A DNA stretch of 7,365 nt, taken from NCBI GenBank assembly GCA_009776905.1, contig WRMX01000041.1, positions 13,788 to 21,152 on the forward strand, read 5' to 3'. The stretch comes from Oscillospiraceae bacterium. GTDB lineage: Bacteria > Bacillota > Clostridia > Oscillospirales > Oscillospiraceae. This document shows, in pieces, positions 1 to 7,210 of this stretch. Position 1 is the first letter of the stretch. Each line of letters starts with the position of its first letter. The notes beneath the pieces were generated by a model. It was not told the origin of the DNA. It saw only the letters and a list, made by a program, of their open reading frames with translations, and did not search any database. Position numbers and translations under genes: made by a program.

Positions 1-1284
1 TCAAGCGCAGTAAGCGCGGCTATTGACGTTTTTGGAGACAACCTGCGCCATCTGTTGCTGCAGCAACCTTTGAAAGGCGTGACCGTTCTGGCAATTGACC
101 CCGGCATCAGAACCGGATGCAAGGTCGCCGTCGTGAACGCAGCCTCGCAAGTGCTCGACACAGGCGTTTTGTGGCCGCTCCCGCAACACAAACGTGTGGA
201 AGAATCAAAAAAAGCTCTGCTCGAACTGCTGGTCAGGCATGATGTGCGCGCAATCGCCATTGGAAACGGCACAGCATCAAGGGAGACAGAGCGCTTTGTC
301 GCAGAGACGATCGCAGAAATCAAGGACAAGCCGGGCTACACCGTCGTCAACGAAGCAGGCGCATCGGTATATTCCGCTTCCGAGCTGGCGGCGCAAGAGC
401 TGCCCGATATGGATGTGACATTGCGCGGAGCCGTTTCACTTGCGCGCAGGCTCATCGACCCGCTAGCGGAATTGGTGAAGATCGACCCGAAAGCCATTGG
501 AGTTGGGCAATATCAGCATGATATGCCCGCTGCCGGCCTTGATGCGCGATTATCAGGCGTCGTGGAGGACTGCGTCAACGCAGTAGGCGTCGATGTAAAT
601 ACCGCCAGCCCCGCGCTGCTCACATATGTCGCGGGGATCGGTTCTCAACTCGCAGGAAACATAGTAAAATACAGACAGGAAAACGGAGAATTCACAAACC
701 GTACGCAACTGAAGAAAGTAAGCAAGCTGGGAGCGAAGGCATATGAACAATGCGCCGGGTTCATGCGAATCATCGGCGGAGAAAACCCATTTGACGCAAG
801 CGCCGTCCACCCGGAATCATACGCCGCGGCAAAAGCCTTGTTGAAACTTCTCGGGTATCAAGAATACGCTCCGGCCGCGTTGGCTGACTTACGCGAAAAG
901 GCTGAAAAATACCCATTTGGGAAGCTATGCGAGGACTTGCATATCGGTTCGCCAACGCTGCGCGATATTATAGCCGAGCTTTTAAAGCCCGGCCGAGACC
1001 CGCGCGAAGACCTGCCTGCGGTCACTCTGCGCACTGATGTATTGAGCATCGACGACCTCTCACCCGGCATGGAGATCATAGGAACTGTCAGAAATGTTGT
1101 GGACTTCGGCGCATTTGTCGATATCGGCGTGCATCGGGACGGCCTCGTCCACATTTCGCGAATGTCGAAGTCGCGGATAAGTCATCCCTCAAATGTCGTC
1201 AAGGTCGGCGATGTCATAACGGTATGGGTGGCATCCGTCGATAAGGAGAAAAATCAAATTTCGTTGAGCATGATCAAACTGTGA
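1..1284 (+). CDS. tex: Tex-family S1 RNA-binding protein, C-terminal part
   Basis: The frame is open from base 1, so the gene enters from the left. 427 residues are visible; Tex proteins usually have 700-800, so the N-terminal helical part is missing. Domains in order: a YqgF/RNase H-like fold starting at the IDPGIRTGCK motif (about visible residue 32) with AIGNGTASRETERF later in the fold; a helix-hairpin-helix region around residues 196-260 (VDVNTASPALL, VAGIGSQLA); and a C-terminal S1 domain at about 355-425 (GTVRNVVDFGAFVDIG, DGLVHIS). Tex is a cytoplasmic nucleic-acid-binding protein linked to transcription and RNA metabolism; its exact role varies between species. The TTG at 55 is an internal codon, not the start, because the family-typical sequence continues upstream of it. 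The gene ends 88 bp before the stop of the convergent tsaD. Identity is certain at family level; promoter and start lie outside the window. Confidence 0.96.
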   Translation, partial: SSAVSAAIDVFGDNLRHLLLQQPLKGVTVLAIDPGIRTGCKVAVVNAASQVLDTGVLWPLPQHKRVEESKKALLELLVRHDVRAIAIGNGTASRETERFVAETIAEIKDKPGYTVVNEAGASVYSASELAAQELPDMDVTLRGAVSLARRLIDPLAELVKIDPKAIGVGQYQHDMPAAGLDARLSGVVEDCVNAVGVDVNTASPALLTYVAGIGSQLAGNIVKYRQENGEFTNRTQLKKVSKLGAKAYEQCAGFMRIIGGENPFDASAVHPESYAAAKALLKLLGYQEYAPAALADLREKAEKYPFGKLCEDLHIGSPTLRDIIAELLKPGRDPREDLPAVTLRTDVLSIDDLSPGMEIIGTVRNVVDFGAFVDIGVHRDGLVHISRMSKSRISHPSNVVKVGDVITVWVASVDKEKNQISLSMIKL

Positions 1285-1372
1285 TCCCCTGTAGACTCCG
1301 GCCTACGCGGCGGATTTCGACGATGGGAAGCCGAGCCTCTCGTTAAGGTGAAAGGTCTCTCGCTAGAGTGGC

Positions 1373-2428
1373 TTAGCGAATCGCAGAGCTGACAAACGGA
1401 GCAGAATCGCCGACGTCCATCGTCGCATAAGCGTTAAGCGACATATCGGCACGAACGCCGGCAAGAAACTCATAATAGCCTTGACAGCCGATCATGGCAG
1501 CATTGTCGCCGCAGAGCCTGAGAGGGGGTATATACAACATCCGCTCCCCGGATTGCGCCGCCGACAAAAAATCCGCGCGTATCCGCGTATTCGCGGCGAC
1601 GCCACCGGCAATGGCTATTTTGCTCCGGTCACATTCAACCGCAGCAGCCATTACCCGCGGCACCAGAATCTCGCTCACAGCAGCGGCAAATGACGCAGCA
1701 AGCGATGCTTTGTCGAGATCTTCGCTTCTTTGCTCCGCGTTGTGGACAATGTTGATGATTGCAGTCTTCAACCCTGAAAACGACATGTCATAGGGACGAC
1801 CTTCGATATGAGGGCGCGGAAGAGAATACCGCATCTCGTCGCCGCCGCTCTGAGCAAGCTTGTCAAGCGCGGCGCCGCCGGGATATCCCAAACCGAGAAT
1901 CCGCGCAACCTTATCAAAACACTCGCCGGCAGCGTCGTCGCGAGACCTGCCGATTATTCTTATATCAGTATAATCGCGAATGTCGGCGATCACGCTGTTG
2001 CCACCGGAGACGATGCAGCATAGGAACGGCGGCTCCAACTCCGGATATGCGATGTAGTTTGCGGCAATGTGACCTCTGATATGATGCACGGGAACGAGCG
2101 GGACATCGAGCGCCAACGCCAGCCCTTTCGCAAAATTTACTCCGACCAGCAGAGCGCCGATAAGCCCGGGCGCATAAGTGACGGCGATGGCATCAATATC
2201 GTTTCGGCGGATGCCTGCATTCGTCATCGCCAGCTCGGCCAGCCGCCCTATATGCGCCGCATGGTTGCGCGATGCAAGTTCAGGAACGACACCGCCATAA
2301 AGCGCATGCAAATCTACCTGCGAAATCAACTCGTCTGCGAGAATTTCACGCCCATTGCGAGTGACAGCAACAGCTGTTTCATCACAGGAAGTCTCTATTG
2401 ATAGGATAATTAAGTCTTCTTTGCGCAT
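1373..2428 (-). CDS. tsaD: tRNA N6-adenosine threonylcarbamoyltransferase TsaD
   Basis: TsaD (Gcp/YgjD/Kae1 family) transfers threonylcarbamoyl from TC-AMP to A37 of ANN-decoding tRNAs, working with TsaB and TsaE in bacteria. The 351-residue protein shows the ASKHA-fold start ILSIETSCDET (8-18), the metal-binding HxxxH (HIRGH, 116-120), SGGN (141-144), DAAGECFDK (165-173), GYPGG, FSGLKTA (217-223), GGVAANTRIR (275-284) and CGDNAAMIG with the third metal ligand Asp308. Length fits the family (about 335-350). I chose the ATG at 2428: GAGGTG lies 9 nt upstream and the N-terminus then matches the family. A longer frame back to 2497 would add 23 unconserved residues and overlap rimI. It sits 28 bp after rimI, probably in the same transcript. 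Oddity: the usual SGGH motif reads SGGN. Function is assigned from the family; very secure. Confidence 0.97.
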   Translation of the reverse strand: MRKEDLIILSIETSCDETAVAVTRNGREILADELISQVDLHALYGGVVPELASRNHAAHIGRLAELAMTNAGIRRNDIDAIAVTYAPGLIGALLVGVNFAKGLALALDVPLVPVHHIRGHIAANYIAYPELEPPFLCCIVSGGNSVIADIRDYTDIRIIGRSRDDAAGECFDKVARILGLGYPGGAALDKLAQSGGDEMRYSLPRPHIEGRPYDMSFSGLKTAIINIVHNAEQRSEDLDKASLAASFAAAVSEILVPRVMAAAVECDRSKIAIAGGVAANTRIRADFLSAAQSGERMLYIPPLRLCGDNAAMIGCQGYYEFLAGVRADMSLNAYATMDVGDSAPFVSSAIR

Positions 2429-2437
2429 ATATAACAA

Positions 2438-2443
2438 CACCTC
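2438..2443 (-). promoter_or_regulatory. Ribosome-binding site deciding the tsaD start
   Basis: GAGGTG on the minus strand, 9 nt before the ATG at 2428. It lies between the rimI stop and that ATG, which argues for the shorter tsaD frame over the one starting at 2497 inside rimI. Confidence 0.8.
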
Positions 2444-2456
2444 AATGCCGGCGTTA

Positions 2457-2903
2457 TCAATCGCGTATGCTGAGCGCAAACACAATCGCATCCTCAATTG
2501 GATTAGTGTAATATTCCTTACGTATGCTTATTTGCCTAAAGCCGTATTTTTTATATAATTTGATCGCGGGGCTGTTACTTTTGCGGACCTCCAAAAAAAT
2601 AGACTCGAGCGAATAATGCCTTGCCCATTTAATCGCAGTCTGCATCAATGCATCAGCAATTCCAAGCCTTCGACAATCGTGCCTAACCGCTATTTGAAAC
2701 ATATCGCACTCTATATCGTTGCGGCGCATGATTATAAAACCCATGATCTTCTCACCATTGACCGCTAGAGCAAAGAGAGTGTCGTCATTATATATCTCGC
2801 TCAAGATTCCGCCATGCGACCATGGCGGAATTATTGCATCGTGTTCAATTTCCAGAATTCCCGGCATGTCGTCCTCGACCGCCGCTCTTATATCATACTG
2901 CAT
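2457..2903 (-). CDS. rimI: GNAT N-acetyltransferase, RimI type
   Basis: RimI uses acetyl-CoA to acetylate the N-terminal amine of ribosomal protein S18 in E. coli, and probably other targets elsewhere. The 148-residue protein matches the E. coli length. It has the GNAT acetyl-CoA loop R-R-L-G-I-A (78-83), LEVRKSN with Glu105, and A-I-K-L-Y-x3-GF with Tyr117; the last two correspond to the proposed catalytic Glu and Tyr of RimI. I chose the ATG at 2903 because GGAG lies 8 nt upstream and the protein then starts QYDIRAA, typical for the family. A GTG at 2924 would add seven residues but has no ribosome-binding site. It lies 57 bp after polA and 28 bp before tsaD; rimI next to tsaD is a common bacterial arrangement, which supports RimI over a generic GNAT. 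The substrate cannot be read from the sequence. Confidence 0.9.
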   Translation of the reverse strand: MQYDIRAAVEDDMPGILEIEHDAIIPPWSHGGILSEIYNDDTLFALAVNGEKIMGFIIMRRNDIECDMFQIAVRHDCRRLGIADALMQTAIKWARHYSLESIFLEVRKSNSPAIKLYKKYGFRQISIRKEYYTNPIEDAIVFALSIRD

Positions 2904-2911
2904 CCCGTTTG

Positions 2912-2915
2912 CTCC
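2912..2915 (-). promoter_or_regulatory. Ribosome-binding site deciding the rimI start
   Basis: GGAG on the minus strand, 8 nt before the ATG at 2903. It lies inside the extra codons that a GTG start at 2924 would add, so it supports the 148-residue form. Confidence 0.7.
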
Positions 2916-2960
2916 ATGTTTCACTTGCGAATAACCGAATGAGGTAGTAGCAGCATCGCG

Positions 2961-5591
2961 TTATTTTGCATCGAACCAACTCTTTCCGACGCGCGTATCC
3001 GCGACAAGCGGCACCGATAACGACGCCACGCTCTCCATCTCTTCGCGAAGAATCCGGCTGACAGCTTCCGCTTCGCCTTCCGGACATTCGGCGATCAGCT
3101 CGTCGTGCACCTGTAGGATCAAACGCCCTTTAAGGCCGGACGACGCTAGCTTGTCAGAAATGCTGACCATTGCGATTTTTATAACATCGGCCGCTGTTCC
3201 CTGGATAGGCATATTGAGAGCGACCCGTTCGCCAAATGAACGCATATTGAAGTTTGACGACTTCAGCTCCGGCAAATACCTCCTGCGCCCGAACAACGTA
3301 GAAACATATCCGAGCTTCTTCGCGTTTTCTATGACCCCGGTCATATATTCACGCACTCCCGCATACTTCTCGAAGTAGCTGTCAATATATGCTTTTGCTT
3401 CCTGCGGCATGACGCCAATGTCGTTCGCGAGAGAAAATGCGGAAATACCATAAACGATGCCGAAATTGACTGCCTTTGCGCGCCCGCGCTGCATCGAAGA
3501 AACCTCCTCGATCGGCACGCCGAAAACCTGCGAGGCTGTCACGGTATGGATGTCTTCGCCGCGCTCAAATGCAGCGATCATTACGGGGTCGTTCGCAATA
3601 TGCGCAAGAATACGCAACTCGATCTGTGAATAATCCGCATCTACAAGCACATTGCCGGCGCCGGCGATGAACATTTTTCGCAGCTCTCCGCCAATCTCTT
3701 TTCTGATGGGAATATTTTGCAAATTCGGCTCTGTTGACGACAGACGCCCCGTTGCAGTGACCGTCATTTGAAAATGCGTATGAATGCGCCCATCGGCGCC
3801 TATGACCTTTAGCAACCCATCGACATATGTTGACTTCAACTTAGTCAGTTCACGATAATCTTTGATTTGCCCGATGATGGGATGCTTTCCCACAAGCTGG
3901 TCGAGGACCTCAATATTCGTCGAATAGCCCGTCTTTGTCTTTTTCGGCGCCGGCAGCATAAGCTTCTCGAACAAAATAGTACCGAGCTGCTTCGGCGAGT
4001 TAATGTTGAAATCCTCGCCCGCCAAACTATGAATCTGCTCTTCAACCGCCGATATTCCATGTGACAGGATTTCACCATATTTCACAAGCCCTCCCTTGTC
4101 GACGAGGAACCCGCAAAGCTCCATTTGCGCAAGGACCTCGCACAAAGGCAGCTCGATCTCATCATATAGCTTGGCGAGGTCCGCTTCTTTGAGATCAGAG
4201 CTCAGCGTGTTTTTCAACAGCCCGATCGCATAGGCATATTCAGCCAAAGGGATGGCAGCATCTTCAAGCATGGTCATCTGCCCGCCGGATTCAACCGGAG
4301 CTCCCGGCAAATAACCGAGATATTGCTCTGATATTCGAGGGAGGGAGAAGCTGCTGTCTGTTGGGGACAGTAGATACGCAGCAAGCGCAGTGTCAAACAC
4401 CCACCCCCCGGTCTCGATGCCGCGTTCCAGGCAAGCACGCATTATTTCCTTGATGTCATGCCCTGCCTTTCTGATGCCACTGCCAAGCAGTTTTTTGCTT
4501 GTCTCATCAAAATCGTCTGATGAGCCGCGACGCAGCAGAAAAGACCGCGTCCCGCCGGGCAGCGCAACGGCAATGCTATCGAAGTAATCGATATCGAGCT
4601 GCACGGCGACGCAATCTGCAGTGCCCGCAGCATCGAGCAACGTAGTGGCATCCTCATGAGTGACCACCTCGACAATCTCAGGGCTGACAGCAGCCGAAGC
4701 GGCGCGCGATGAGAGCTTTGACGGCGCAAGAGCGAGCTTGTCGATCAACCGCGAGAACCCGAGCCTTTTGAGGATATCATATAATCTGTCGTTGTCCGGT
4801 TCACGGCGCAAGCTGTCCTGCAAGGTAATATCGACAGGAGCATCGGTACGTATCGTTGCCAGCATGTATGACATCTCTGCCTTTTCACGGCCCGCATCCA
4901 ATTTTTTTCTGACAGCATCTTTGATGTCGAGGGTCTCCAAGCCGGCATATACTTCCTTAACGCTGCCAAATCGTTGCACGAGCTCCATTGCGGTTTTCTC
5001 ACCAACTCCCGCTACTCCCGGGATGTTATCGGACGCATCGCCCATCAGCGCTTTTAAGTCGATCATCTTTATCGGCTCGAAACCATATTCTTCGAAAAAC
5101 GCAGCAGGGGTGTATTCCGTGGTCTCCGTTTGCCCCATGCGCGTCTTGACGAGCTTCACATGCGTCAGGTCGGTGACAAGCTGCAGCGAATCCTTGTCGC
5201 CGGTGACGATGACGCATTCCCAACCCTCCGTCTCGCATTTCGCGGCAAAAGTGCCGAGCAAGTCGTCGGCTTCCCAACCTTTCTGCTCCACGCAAGGAAT
5301 ATTCAACGCGCCAAGCACTTCCTTGAGAATCGGCATTTGGACCCGCAGCTCGTCCGGCATTGGCTTTCTCTGCGCCTTGTATTCGGCATACTGCTCATGG
5401 CGAAACGTCGGATCCGGGAGGTCAAACGTGACGCACAGCGCATCCGGTAAGTCTTCGCCAATGAGTTTTAGCAATATGTTCATAAACCCATATACTGCGT
5501 TGGTCGGAGTGCCGTCGCTCGCGGAGAGAGGCTTGATGCCATAAAAAGCTCTGTTGATAAGGCTGTTGCCGTCAAGCACCATCAGTTTCAT
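2961..5591 (-). CDS. polA: DNA polymerase I
   Basis: Family A DNA polymerase for Okazaki-fragment processing and repair synthesis. The 876-residue protein is complete. The 5' nuclease domain (about 1-290) has its acidic sites: DGNS (Asp7), VTFD (Asp57), EADD (107-110), TGDKD (132, 134) and GDASDN (185, 188). The middle domain (about 300-465) has the 3'-5' exonuclease fold but lacks its metal ligands. The polymerase domain (about 480-876) has TATGRLSSTEPNLQNIP, motif A DYSQIE (Asp653, Glu658), motif B RGRAKAVNFGIVYG (Arg702, Lys706, Phe710, Tyr714) and motif C HDE (829-831). Phe710 aligns with E. coli Phe762, the position that discriminates against dideoxynucleotides. I chose ATG 5591 (MKLMVLDGNS): AAGGA lies 8 nt upstream, whereas for the ATG at 5600 the purine run abuts the codon. 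Probably the first gene of a polA-rimI-tsaD operon. Confidence 0.98.
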   Translation of the reverse strand: MKLMVLDGNSLINRAFYGIKPLSASDGTPTNAVYGFMNILLKLIGEDLPDALCVTFDLPDPTFRHEQYAEYKAQRKPMPDELRVQMPILKEVLGALNIPCVEQKGWEADDLLGTFAAKCETEGWECVIVTGDKDSLQLVTDLTHVKLVKTRMGQTETTEYTPAAFFEEYGFEPIKMIDLKALMGDASDNIPGVAGVGEKTAMELVQRFGSVKEVYAGLETLDIKDAVRKKLDAGREKAEMSYMLATIRTDAPVDITLQDSLRREPDNDRLYDILKRLGFSRLIDKLALAPSKLSSRAASAAVSPEIVEVVTHEDATTLLDAAGTADCVAVQLDIDYFDSIAVALPGGTRSFLLRRGSSDDFDETSKKLLGSGIRKAGHDIKEIMRACLERGIETGGWVFDTALAAYLLSPTDSSFSLPRISEQYLGYLPGAPVESGGQMTMLEDAAIPLAEYAYAIGLLKNTLSSDLKEADLAKLYDEIELPLCEVLAQMELCGFLVDKGGLVKYGEILSHGISAVEEQIHSLAGEDFNINSPKQLGTILFEKLMLPAPKKTKTGYSTNIEVLDQLVGKHPIIGQIKDYRELTKLKSTYVDGLLKVIGADGRIHTHFQMTVTATGRLSSTEPNLQNIPIRKEIGGELRKMFIAGAGNVLVDADYSQIELRILAHIANDPVMIAAFERGEDIHTVTASQVFGVPIEEVSSMQRGRAKAVNFGIVYGISAFSLANDIGVMPQEAKAYIDSYFEKYAGVREYMTGVIENAKKLGYVSTLFGRRRYLPELKSSNFNMRSFGERVALNMPIQGTAADVIKIAMVSISDKLASSGLKGRLILQVHDELIAECPEGEAEAVSRILREEMESVASLSVPLVADTRVGKSWFDAK

Positions 5592-5599
5592 ACGCACCA

Positions 5600-5604
5600 T
5601 CCTT
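5600..5604 (-). promoter_or_regulatory. Ribosome-binding site deciding the polA start
   Basis: AAGGA on the minus strand, 8 nt before the ATG at 5591. It overlaps the alternative ATG at 5600, so that codon is more likely part of the ribosome-binding region than the start. Confidence 0.75.
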
Positions 5605-5623
5605 ATATGGGTTTGTCAGATTA

Positions 5624-5655
5624 CGCTTACATGCGAAGCGTCCAAGGAGCCTTGG
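5624..5655 (-). other. polA leader with two small inverted repeats
   Basis: Within the predicted 88-nt leader of the polA transcript are two adjacent inverted repeats. CCAAGG / CCTTGG is separated by 2 bp (5642-5655). CGCTT / AAGCG is separated by 7 bp (5624-5640). The first has too short a loop to be a good RNA hairpin as drawn and could instead be a DNA operator half-site pair; the second could fold as RNA. No U-run follows, so this is not an intrinsic terminator. Function unknown. Confidence 0.4.
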
Positions 5656-5685
5656 GCATAAGTCTGAAAGCTTCTTGTATCAATG

Positions 5686-5714
5686 AGCATAATGCGTGAG
5701 CATATCGATGTCAA
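5686..5714 (-). promoter_or_regulatory. polA operon promoter
   Basis: On the minus strand there is a perfect -35 TTGACA (5709-5714), a 17-bp spacer and a -10 TATGCT (5686-5691). Transcription should start near 5679-5680, giving a leader of about 88 nt before the polA ATG. The A/T-rich tract at about 5726-5745 lies upstream of the -35 and could act as an UP element, shared with the tRNA promoter on the other strand. Confidence 0.85.
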
Positions 5715-5745
5715 GTGCGCGTTGCAATTATTTTTTTAAGAATTA

Positions 5746-5774
5746 TTGACGCAAGCGGGATTCTGTGGTATCAT
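5746..5774 (+). promoter_or_regulatory. tRNA-fMet promoter
   Basis: -35 TTGACG (5746-5751), 17-bp spacer, -10 TATCAT (5769-5774) preceded by TGG, which makes an extended -10. Start of transcription is expected near 5781, about 20 nt before the mature tRNA. The A/T-rich stretch directly upstream (about 5726-5745, with a run of seven T) is a likely UP element, as expected for a stable-RNA promoter. Confidence 0.88.
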
Positions 5775-5799
5775 GCACTATATTGATAGCGGAAAACGA

Positions 5800-5876
<77 letters not shown>

Positions 5877-5878
5877 TT

Positions 5879-5920
5879 TAAGGTCTTGACATCGCAATGG
5901 TTTCAAGACCTTATATATTT
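5879..5920 (+). terminator. Intrinsic terminator of tRNA-fMet
   Basis: A perfect 11-bp inverted repeat (arms 5879-5889 and 5903-5913, core AAGGTCTTGA / TCAAGACCTT) with a 13-nt loop begins 2 nt after the tRNA CCA and is followed by TATATTTT. The stem is only moderately G+C-rich and the U-run is interrupted. Position and symmetry still make termination the best reading. Confidence 0.82.
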
Positions 5921-6025
5921 TATGATTTCTTGAATTAGGGACGTCAACTGATAGCATTTTACCCTCAGAACCGAGTTTTGCCTACTATTGCAGAATCCAT
6001 GTACCCAAAACAGCCCACCATCCCG

Positions 6026-6054
6026 TTGACTTATCTTCTCGCCAATGCTATTCT
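6026..6054 (+). promoter_or_regulatory. Promoter of the WYL regulator
   Basis: -35 TTGACT (6026-6031), 17-bp spacer, -10 TATTCT (6049-6054) with an upstream TGC that makes an extended -10. The predicted start of transcription near 6061 leaves a 25-nt leader containing GAGG 8 nt before the ATG at 6086. A 9-bp symmetrical element (TTCT-T-AGAA, 6051-6059) overlaps the -10 and could be an operator, but it is short enough to be chance. Confidence 0.72.
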
Positions 6055-6085
6055 TAGAACTACATACAACAGCGAGGTAACTGCC

Positions 6086-7126
6086 ATGCACCCGATACCG
6101 CCCAAGAAAATGCTCATAATCAATATCCTCGATATCCTCAAGCGGTACAGCGACGAGGAACACAGGCTGTCGCAAAAAGACATTCTCGAAATCCTCGAAA
6201 ACGAGTATTTTATGAAAGCCGACCGAAAGGCTGTCAAGCGCAACCTCATGGACCTATTGGAGTCCGGTTACGACATCGAATACAGCGAATCGACCCGCAT
6301 AGATAAAAATGGCGAGGAAGAAACCATCTTCACGAACTGGTACCTTGTGCGCGATTTTTCCGACGCAGAACTGCGGCTCTTGATTGATGGTTTGTTATTC
6401 TCCAAGCATATCCCATACAACCAGTGCAAAGACTTGATAGAAAAACTGAAAAACCTTTCCAATACATATTTTAACGCAAAGGTGAAGCACATCCGAAACC
6501 TACCCGAAAACCTACCGTCGAACAAACAGCTTTTCCTGACGATTGAGGTCTTGGATGAGGCAATCAGCAACAAACGTCAAGTTTCGTTTGTCTACAATGA
6601 ATACGGCACGGACAAAAAACTCCACCCTCGCCGAAACAGTGAGGGCGAGGTCAGGGAATACATAATCAACCCATATCAAATGGTCGCCACGAATGGGCGT
6701 TACTATCTTATCTGCAACAACGACAAATACGACAATGTTGCAAATTACAGGCTGGATAGGATCACCGACATACGGTTATTGGAAAGCCCCGCAAAGCGAA
6801 TGAAGGATGTAACCGGGCTGGAAAAGGGCTTGAACTTGCCCACACACATGGCAGAGCATATCTATATGTTCGCTGGCGACAGTTTTGTGGTGAGGTTCCG
6901 TGCCAAGTGCTATCTCGTGGGGCAGATCATAGACTGGTTCGGGCGGGATGTGGAATTCTCCAACGATAGCGGCGATACGGTGGATGTCCGCGTAAAGGTC
7001 AACGAGCAGGCAATGATTTTCTGGGCTTTGCAATACGGTCAGCATGTAGAAGTATTGGAACCGGCAAGGCTTAGGGAGAAAGTGAAGAGCGCTGCTTTTG
7101 AGATAGCGGAGAAATATAAAGCGTGA
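6086..7126 (+). CDS. WYL-domain transcriptional regulator
   Basis: 346 residues. Residues about 8-70 form a winged-helix DNA-binding region (LSQKDILEIL then DRKAVKRNLMDLLESGYDIEY). A linker follows to about 145. The WYL domain spans about 150-235: NPYQMVATNGRYYLIC, with YYL at 206-208 in place of the name-giving WYL, and YRLDRI at 221-226. A C-terminal WCX-like extension at about 265-340 carries FWALQYGQHVEVLEP. WYL proteins are cytoplasmic regulators that sense ligands, in several cases nucleic acids or nucleotides, and are frequent beside phage-defence and mobile genes. I chose ATG 6086 (GAGG 8 nt upstream) because the in-frame extension to TTG 5978 has no ribosome-binding site and crosses the promoter. 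The target genes are unknown; the unidentified gene just downstream is a candidate. Family assignment is firm, role is not. Confidence 0.9.
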   Translation: MHPIPPKKMLIINILDILKRYSDEEHRLSQKDILEILENEYFMKADRKAVKRNLMDLLESGYDIEYSESTRIDKNGEEETIFTNWYLVRDFSDAELRLLIDGLLFSKHIPYNQCKDLIEKLKNLSNTYFNAKVKHIRNLPENLPSNKQLFLTIEVLDEAISNKRQVSFVYNEYGTDKKLHPRRNSEGEVREYIINPYQMVATNGRYYLICNNDKYDNVANYRLDRITDIRLLESPAKRMKDVTGLEKGLNLPTHMAEHIYMFAGDSFVVRFRAKCYLVGQIIDWFGRDVEFSNDSGDTVDVRVKVNEQAMIFWALQYGQHVEVLEPARLREKVKSAAFEIAEKYKA

Positions 7127-7166
7127 TCATTCCGGTTTCGGTGTCCCAAATACAGTACATCCAATC

Positions 7167-7175
7167 TGATATAAT
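7167..7175 (+). promoter_or_regulatory. Extended -10 promoter for the last gene
   Basis: A perfect TATAAT (7170-7175) is preceded by TGA, giving an extended -10. No good -35 lies 16-18 bp upstream. Start of transcription is expected near 7182, about 29 nt before the ATG at 7211. CCAAT occurs on both sides of the -10 (7161-7165 and 7179-7183), and TCCA / TGGA (7160-7163, 7175-7178) flank it. A lone extended -10 with flanking repeats would suit a regulated promoter. Confidence 0.7.
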
Positions 7176-7210
7176 GGACCAATGATGGGATCACAAAAAG
7201 GATGATTGAA

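Noticed and set aside
2429..2497. Longer tsaD form overlapping the end of rimI
   Set aside because: It adds 23 residues with no family match, while the ATG at 2428 has GAGGTG correctly spaced.
4660..5544. Plus-strand open frame of 294 codons opposite the polA 5' region
   Set aside because: It is the complement of highly conserved polA coding sequence. It is Ser-rich with no domain, as expected for an antisense shadow.
5886..5919. TTGACA inside the terminator hairpin, followed by an A/T-rich stretch, as a promoter
   Set aside because: At a 17-bp spacer the -10 would read CCTTAT; the better TATATT lies 22 bp away. The sequence is fully explained as a terminator stem.
5978..6085. In-frame N-terminal extension of the WYL gene from TTG 5978 or ATG 5999
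   Set aside because: Neither codon has a ribosome-binding site. The stretch contains a good promoter (6026-6054), and the ATG at 6086 has GAGG at 8 nt and starts a family-like protein.
5903..6175. Minus-strand open frame of 90 codons across the WYL gene start
   Set aside because: It ends in the tRNA terminator, overlaps the real promoter and the WYL coding start on the opposite strand, and shows no recognisable domain or ribosome-binding site.
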